Shown here: piece after piece, positions 45,882 through 48,832 of the stretch
Numbering within the stretch: position 1 is the stretch's first letter
Layout: each line of letters begins with the position of its first letter
Position numbers and translations under genes: made by a program
Origin: a virus
Reading direction: 5' to 3' (one strand)
DNA length: 48,832 nucleotides
Virus record (IMG/VR): IMGVR_UViG_3300029319_000089
Span: 1 to 48,832 of that record
The notes under the pieces: model-generated
What the model was told of the DNA's origin: nothing
Database searches by the model: none
Seen by the model: only the letters and a program-made list of their open reading frames with translations

Positions 45882-46294
45882 TGCTTAATCTTCTTGGCGG
45901 TTTACTTGGAGGTGGAAAAGGCGGAGCCTTAGAAACTATTTCAAAAGTTGTCGATGAACTTCATACAAGTGAGGAAGAAAAATTAGATAAAAAAATTCTA
46001 ATGCAACGCTTACAACAAAAGCTTGCAGAAAAACAATTAGATGTTAATGCAAAGGAAGCCAGCCATCGCAGCGTATTTGTTGCGGGCTGGCGACCAGCGA
46101 TTGGCTGGTGTGGAGCACTGGCGCTATTCTTCAGCTTCATCTTATCTCCATGTATTGAATGGTATGCAAAATTTTCAGGTATGGATATTGTACCGCCTGC
46201 CATCGAGACTGGTCCCCTACTAGCAATTGTCACTTCAATGCTCGGCGTCGCGGGTCTCCGCTCTTTCGAAAAAACTAAAGGACTTGCCAAGTAG
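45881..46294 (+). CDS. holin, three-TM type
   Basis: This 137-residue protein starts at GTG. The soluble N-terminal half has a charged helix (SEEEKLDKKILMQRLQQKLA). SVFVAGWRPAIGWCGALALF is the typical start of the Holin_3TMs family, followed by FSFILSPCIEWYAKF and a third hydrophobic segment (GPLLAIVTSMLGVAGL). It forms the inner-membrane lesion that releases the lysozyme encoded next. TAGTG overlaps join it to both neighbours. Confidence 0.86.
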   Translation: MLNLLGGLLGGGKGGALETISKVVDELHTSEEEKLDKKILMQRLQQKLAEKQLDVNAKEASHRSVFVAGWRPAIGWCGALALFFSFILSPCIEWYAKFSGMDIVPPAIETGPLLAIVTSMLGVAGLRSFEKTKGLAK

Positions 46295-46734
46295 TGACAT
46301 ACGACGAATTAGCTGGTTCCGTAAAATTATCCGAAGGCTTTAGAGATCACGTGTATATGGACACGGAAGGATTTCGTACAATTGGCTGGGGCCATAAAGT
46401 AGTGCACGAAGATAAGTTTGAAGATGGTAAAACATATACCAAAGAAGAATTACAAGAAGTATTTGATAAAGATTTAAATAAAGCAATTGGCAAAGCTAGA
46501 CAACTCATGCAAGATCATGGCGTTGCTGATTTGCCTATTTTAGCGCAACATACTATTACCGAGATGGTGTTTCAGCTTGGCCCTACAGGCGTGTCCAAGT
46601 TCAAAAATATGTGGAAATGCCTGCAAGACCGAGATTTTAAAGGTGCGAGTTTGGAGATGTTGGATTCGAAATGGAATCGTCAAACTCCAAATCGTTGTAA
46701 AAAATTATCGGATCAAATGAAATCATGCGCTTAG
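46294..46734 (+). CDS. endolysin, T4-type lysozyme (GH24)
   Basis: In this 146-residue muramidase the catalytic triad of T4 lysozyme is present at the same spacing. E14 is in LSEGFRDHVY, D23 in MDTEGF and T29 in RTIGWGHKV. The C-terminal lobe has AQHTITEMVFQLGPTGVSKF, as in the family. There is no signal peptide, so release depends on the holin. The GTG start overlaps the holin stop. Confidence 0.93.
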   Translation: MTYDELAGSVKLSEGFRDHVYMDTEGFRTIGWGHKVVHEDKFEDGKTYTKEELQEVFDKDLNKAIGKARQLMQDHGVADLPILAQHTITEMVFQLGPTGVSKFKNMWKCLQDRDFKGASLEMLDSKWNRQTPNRCKKLSDQMKSCA

Positions 46735-46922
46735 AGAATTTTTTTACTGCATATAAAAAAGATTTAATTGCTAGACAAAAACAAGTAGAAGAGTCTATAA
46801 CAAGTGGATTGTGTAAAGATTGGGCAGATTACAAATATTTGACTGGTCGAAACGCAGCATTAAAACAAGAAATACAGGAACTCACGGACCTGCTAAAAAA
46901 ACAGGAGCTAGAAGATGACTAA
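46725..46922 (+). CDS. small coiled-coil protein, 65 aa
   Basis: The protein has AYKKDLIARQKQVEESITSG, then LCKDWADYKYLTGRNAALKQ and a leucine-rich acidic end (EIQELTDLLKKQELEDD). Similar short helical proteins precede capsid genes in cyanophages as I recall. It overlaps the lysozyme by ten bases and the co-chaperonin by eight. The role is unknown. Confidence 0.7.
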   Translation: MRLENFFTAYKKDLIARQKQVEESITSGLCKDWADYKYLTGRNAALKQEIQELTDLLKKQELEDD

Positions 46923-47328
46923 ACCTAAATTAATTGTGCCAAAACACGTTTGGGATGGTGCACAGGCAGAGAAAAAGAAAAACGAATTAGAAAAAGTTCC
47001 AAAACCAGTAGGTTGGAAAATGGTTTTATTCCCTTTAAAATTACAAAAGAAAACAAAAGGTGGTATTCATCTAACCGATGAAACAATTGAAGAATCACAA
47101 ATAACAACAAATATTTGTAAAGTATTAAAGACAGGTTCTTTGTGCTACACAGATAAAGAGAGATATCCTGATGGTCCTTGGTGTAAAGAGGGTGATTGGG
47201 TTATAATAACTCGCTATGCTGGATCTCGAGTAAAGATCGATGGTGGCGAGCTACGGATAGTTAACGAAGATGAAATACTGGCTGTCGTTGATGATCCTCG
47301 AGACATACTGCCAGCTAACATAATGTAA
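46915..47328 (+). CDS. GroES-like co-chaperonin
   Basis: In this 137-residue protein the cpn10 core begins with PVGWKMVLFPLKLQKKTKGG; KTKGGIHLTD (46-55) is the place of the mobile loop that binds GroEL. It continues with NICKVLKTGSLCYTD, WCKEGDWVIITRYAGSRVKI and the closing strand EDEILAVVDD. A short N-terminal extension of about 30 residues precedes the core. Phage co-chaperonins (T4 gp31, RB49 CocO) adapt host GroEL to fold the capsid protein; its place before scaffold and capsid genes fits that. Confidence 0.86.
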   Translation: MTKPKLIVPKHVWDGAQAEKKKNELEKVPKPVGWKMVLFPLKLQKKTKGGIHLTDETIEESQITTNICKVLKTGSLCYTDKERYPDGPWCKEGDWVIITRYAGSRVKIDGGELRIVNEDEILAVVDDPRDILPANIM

Positions 47329-47341
47329 CATGGAGAATTCT

Positions 47342-48250
47342 ATGCAACCACAACCTATGTCAGAACAAGATAAAATGGTTCCCATTGATACATCTGGGGA
47401 GTCCGTTGATGTCGAGTTAAAAGACGAAACTAAAGAAGAAAATAACAAACAAGAAAATCAAGATATTAAAGTAGAAGAAACTAAAGAAGATAGTTTTGAA
47501 AATAAAACAGAGGCAGATGAATATAGTGCTAGTGTACAAAAAAGAATAGATAAACTTACTTTTAAAGTTAGAGAGGCTGAAAGGCAAAAAGAAGAGGCAC
47601 TTAAATTTGCTGAGTCAGTCAACAAAGAAAATGCCAATCTTAAAAGCAAAGTTACTGAAGTTGATAATGTTTATTTAGATGAGTATTCGAAAAGAGTTTC
47701 TTCTGAAATGGAAAAAGCTCAATCAATTCTACAAGATGCCATTAATTCTGGTAATGCAAAAAAACAAGTCGAGGCTCAACAAGCCATTGCTCGTTTAGCA
47801 ATTGAGGAAGAGAGGGCAAATGCTTCAAAGTTGCAAAGAGAGAGGCTTTTAAAAGAACAAAAAGAAAATCCTAAACCAAAAGAGCCAATACAAAAGGCTC
47901 AACCTGATCCAAAAGCTGAGGCTTGGGCAGAAAAAAATCCTTGGTTTGGATCAAATGAAGCAATGACTTACACGGCTTTATCTATTCATAAAAAATTATT
48001 ACAAGAAGAAGGATTTGACGGAAAGTCAGACTTATATTATGATGAATTAGATAAACGTATACGAAAAGAGTTTCCTCATAAATTTGAGGATGAAAACAAG
48101 AAGGACAGACCCGCTCAAGCTGTTGCTTCTGCAAATAGATCGATTAAATCTGGGCGCCGCACTGTGAAGCTCACACCATCACAAGTCGCTATAGCTAAAA
48201 AGCTAGGTGTGTCACTTGAAGACTACGCAAAACACGTGAAGGAGGCGTAA
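47342..48250 (+). CDS. capsid scaffolding protein
   Basis: I start at the ATG at 47342, which has GGAG six bases upstream; an ATG at 47330 lacks one. The 302-residue product is highly charged and helical (FKVREAERQKEEALKFAESV; KQVEAQQAIARLAIEEERAN). Its acidic N-terminus and basic C-terminal helix (LTPSQVAIAKKLGVSLEDYA) resemble scaffolds whose C-terminus binds the capsid protein. It lies between co-chaperonin and capsid genes, the usual place. Confidence 0.84.
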   Translation: MQPQPMSEQDKMVPIDTSGESVDVELKDETKEENNKQENQDIKVEETKEDSFENKTEADEYSASVQKRIDKLTFKVREAERQKEEALKFAESVNKENANLKSKVTEVDNVYLDEYSKRVSSEMEKAQSILQDAINSGNAKKQVEAQQAIARLAIEEERANASKLQRERLLKEQKENPKPKEPIQKAQPDPKAEAWAEKNPWFGSNEAMTYTALSIHKKLLQEEGFDGKSDLYYDELDKRIRKEFPHKFEDENKKDRPAQAVASANRSIKSGRRTVKLTPSQVAIAKKLGVSLEDYAKHVKEA

Positions 48251-48251
48251 C

Positions 48252-48719
48252 ATGACTACAAAAGGTATAAAATCACTACCCTCACGCAAACTTGAAACCC
48301 GTGAAAAGGACGCTCGACCGAGGGGATGGGTTCCTCCGTCAAATTTAGAAGCACCTGAACCACCTGAAGGTTTTCACCATAGGTGGGTACGATTGGAATA
48401 TCGTGGTATGGCTGATGAAAAAAATGTCATTGGCAGACTACGAAGTGGGTATGAGTTTGTTAAATCAGATGAATATCCCGATAGATTGGATTTACCATCT
48501 ATTGCTGACGGTAAATATAAAGGTGTAATTGGCATTGGTGGACTAGCTTTAATGCGTTGTCCTGTTGAAGTAAAAGAGGATCGGGATGAATATTTCCGTA
48601 ATCTTACAGATGACAAGACACAAGCCATTGAAAATGATCTACATAAAGAAGAGCATCCTAGCATGCCTATCCATCAGGAAAGGCAAAGTAGAGTAACATT
48701 TGGGGGCAAGAAGTCTTAA
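48252..48719 (+). CDS. hypothetical head-region protein, 155 aa
   Basis: The protein begins TTKGIKSLPSRKLETREKDA and contains PEGFHHRWVRLEYRGMADEK, then IGIGGLALMRCPVEVKEDRD. It starts one base after the scaffold stop and precedes the capsid gene, so a head-assembly or decoration role is plausible. Similar proteins occupy this position in marine podoviruses as I recall. No catalytic motif is seen. Confidence 0.75.
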   Translation: MTTKGIKSLPSRKLETREKDARPRGWVPPSNLEAPEPPEGFHHRWVRLEYRGMADEKNVIGRLRSGYEFVKSDEYPDRLDLPSIADGKYKGVIGIGGLALMRCPVEVKEDRDEYFRNLTDDKTQAIENDLHKEEHPSMPIHQERQSRVTFGGKKS

Positions 48720-48764
48720 TGAGTAAGATCAATGTCTCTGAATAAGTAATTAAAGGAGACTGAT

Positions 48765-48832
48765 ATGGCTAATATAGATGCCGCTTTCGGTTTACGTCCA
48801 ATTGCTAAAGTAGGTTCGGCTCCAGGTGGAAC
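48765..48832 (+). CDS. major capsid protein, N-terminus only
   Basis: The ATG at 48765 follows AAAGGAGACTGAT. It opens with ANIDAAFGLRPIAKVGSAPG, which matches the N-terminus of capsid proteins in this phage group as I recall (A-x-x-DA-x-FG-x-RP). The window ends after 22 codons. Position after the scaffold supports the call. Confidence 0.75.
   Translation, partial: MANIDAAFGLRPIAKVGSAPGG

Noticed and set aside
1-48832. tRNA genes, CRISPR arrays, insertion sequences, integrase or RNA polymerase genes
   Set aside because: I looked for cloverleaf-like segments, regular spaced repeats, transposase or integrase motifs and single-subunit RNA polymerase motifs and saw none. Genes outside the window cannot be excluded.

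Overview
The window is almost wall-to-wall coding, strongly A+T-rich, and reads as most of the genome of a short-tailed (podovirus-like) marine bacteriophage. Supporting this are a phage terminase pair, a P22-like portal, a scaffold and the first codons of a major capsid protein, a gp10-like DNA-stabilisation protein, large ejection-type internal virion proteins, a holin, a T4-type lysozyme, and a phage replication set (family A DNA polymerase, SF1 and SNF2 helicases, AEP-type primase). No tape-measure, sheath, RNA polymerase, integrase, tRNA or CRISPR is visible. Gene content resembles the pelagiphage / HMO-2011-like group; that placement is inference from protein patterns. Both edges cut through virion genes (a tail-type C-terminus at the left, the major capsid start at the right), so a few kilobases of capsid and tail genes appear to lie outside the window.

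Layout. 1-1911 (+): tail/appendage genes, including a tail-collar protein. 1898-12023 (almost all -): two runs of overlapping genes, one (12023 to 4634) holding virion proteins (614 and 120 aa), two glycosyltransferases and five 2-oxoglutarate/Fe(II) oxygenases, the other (4293 to 1898) holding three more oxygenases and a DUF6065-like protein. That is eight oxygenases in about 10 kb. 12024-12163: a divergent promoter region. 12164-20697 (+): large internal virion proteins. 20686-29146 (-): small genes, DNA polymerase, SF1 helicase, primase and accessory replication proteins. 29235-31349 (+): an SNF2-like helicase and three small Cys-rich proteins. 31330-37088 (-): accessory genes, including a probable ribbon-helix-helix regulator, a ParB-like protein, a DNA methyltransferase, a SprT-like metallopeptidase and a PD-(D/E)xK nuclease. 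37089-37405: a non-coding region with short repeats. 37406-48832 (+): the packaging, head and lysis operon, with a second nuclease between the terminase genes and a GroES-like co-chaperonin between lysozyme and scaffold.

How it fits together. The minus-strand blocks look like early replication functions read from host sigma70-type promoters, several with a TTGCA-type -35 box. Plus-strand operons carry late functions. Most neighbouring genes overlap by 1-30 bases (TAATG, ATGA), indicating translational coupling. Several genes under 60 codons are supported only by this coupling and by strong ribosome binding sites, and they are listed here.

The most notable signals are: (1) the eight-member oxygenase plus glycosyltransferase cluster inside virion operons; (2) a probable non-canonical start that restores the N-terminus of one of those oxygenases; (3) a nested +1-frame gene candidate inside the 780-aa gene after the terminase, in a stretch with abnormal codon use; (4) five exact copies of an RxxGSPxxGE motif in one virion protein; (5) repeat arrays and a long hairpin around the terminase genes; (6) a Leu at the Phe762-equivalent site of the polymerase; (7) a primase with a PriL-like Cys set.
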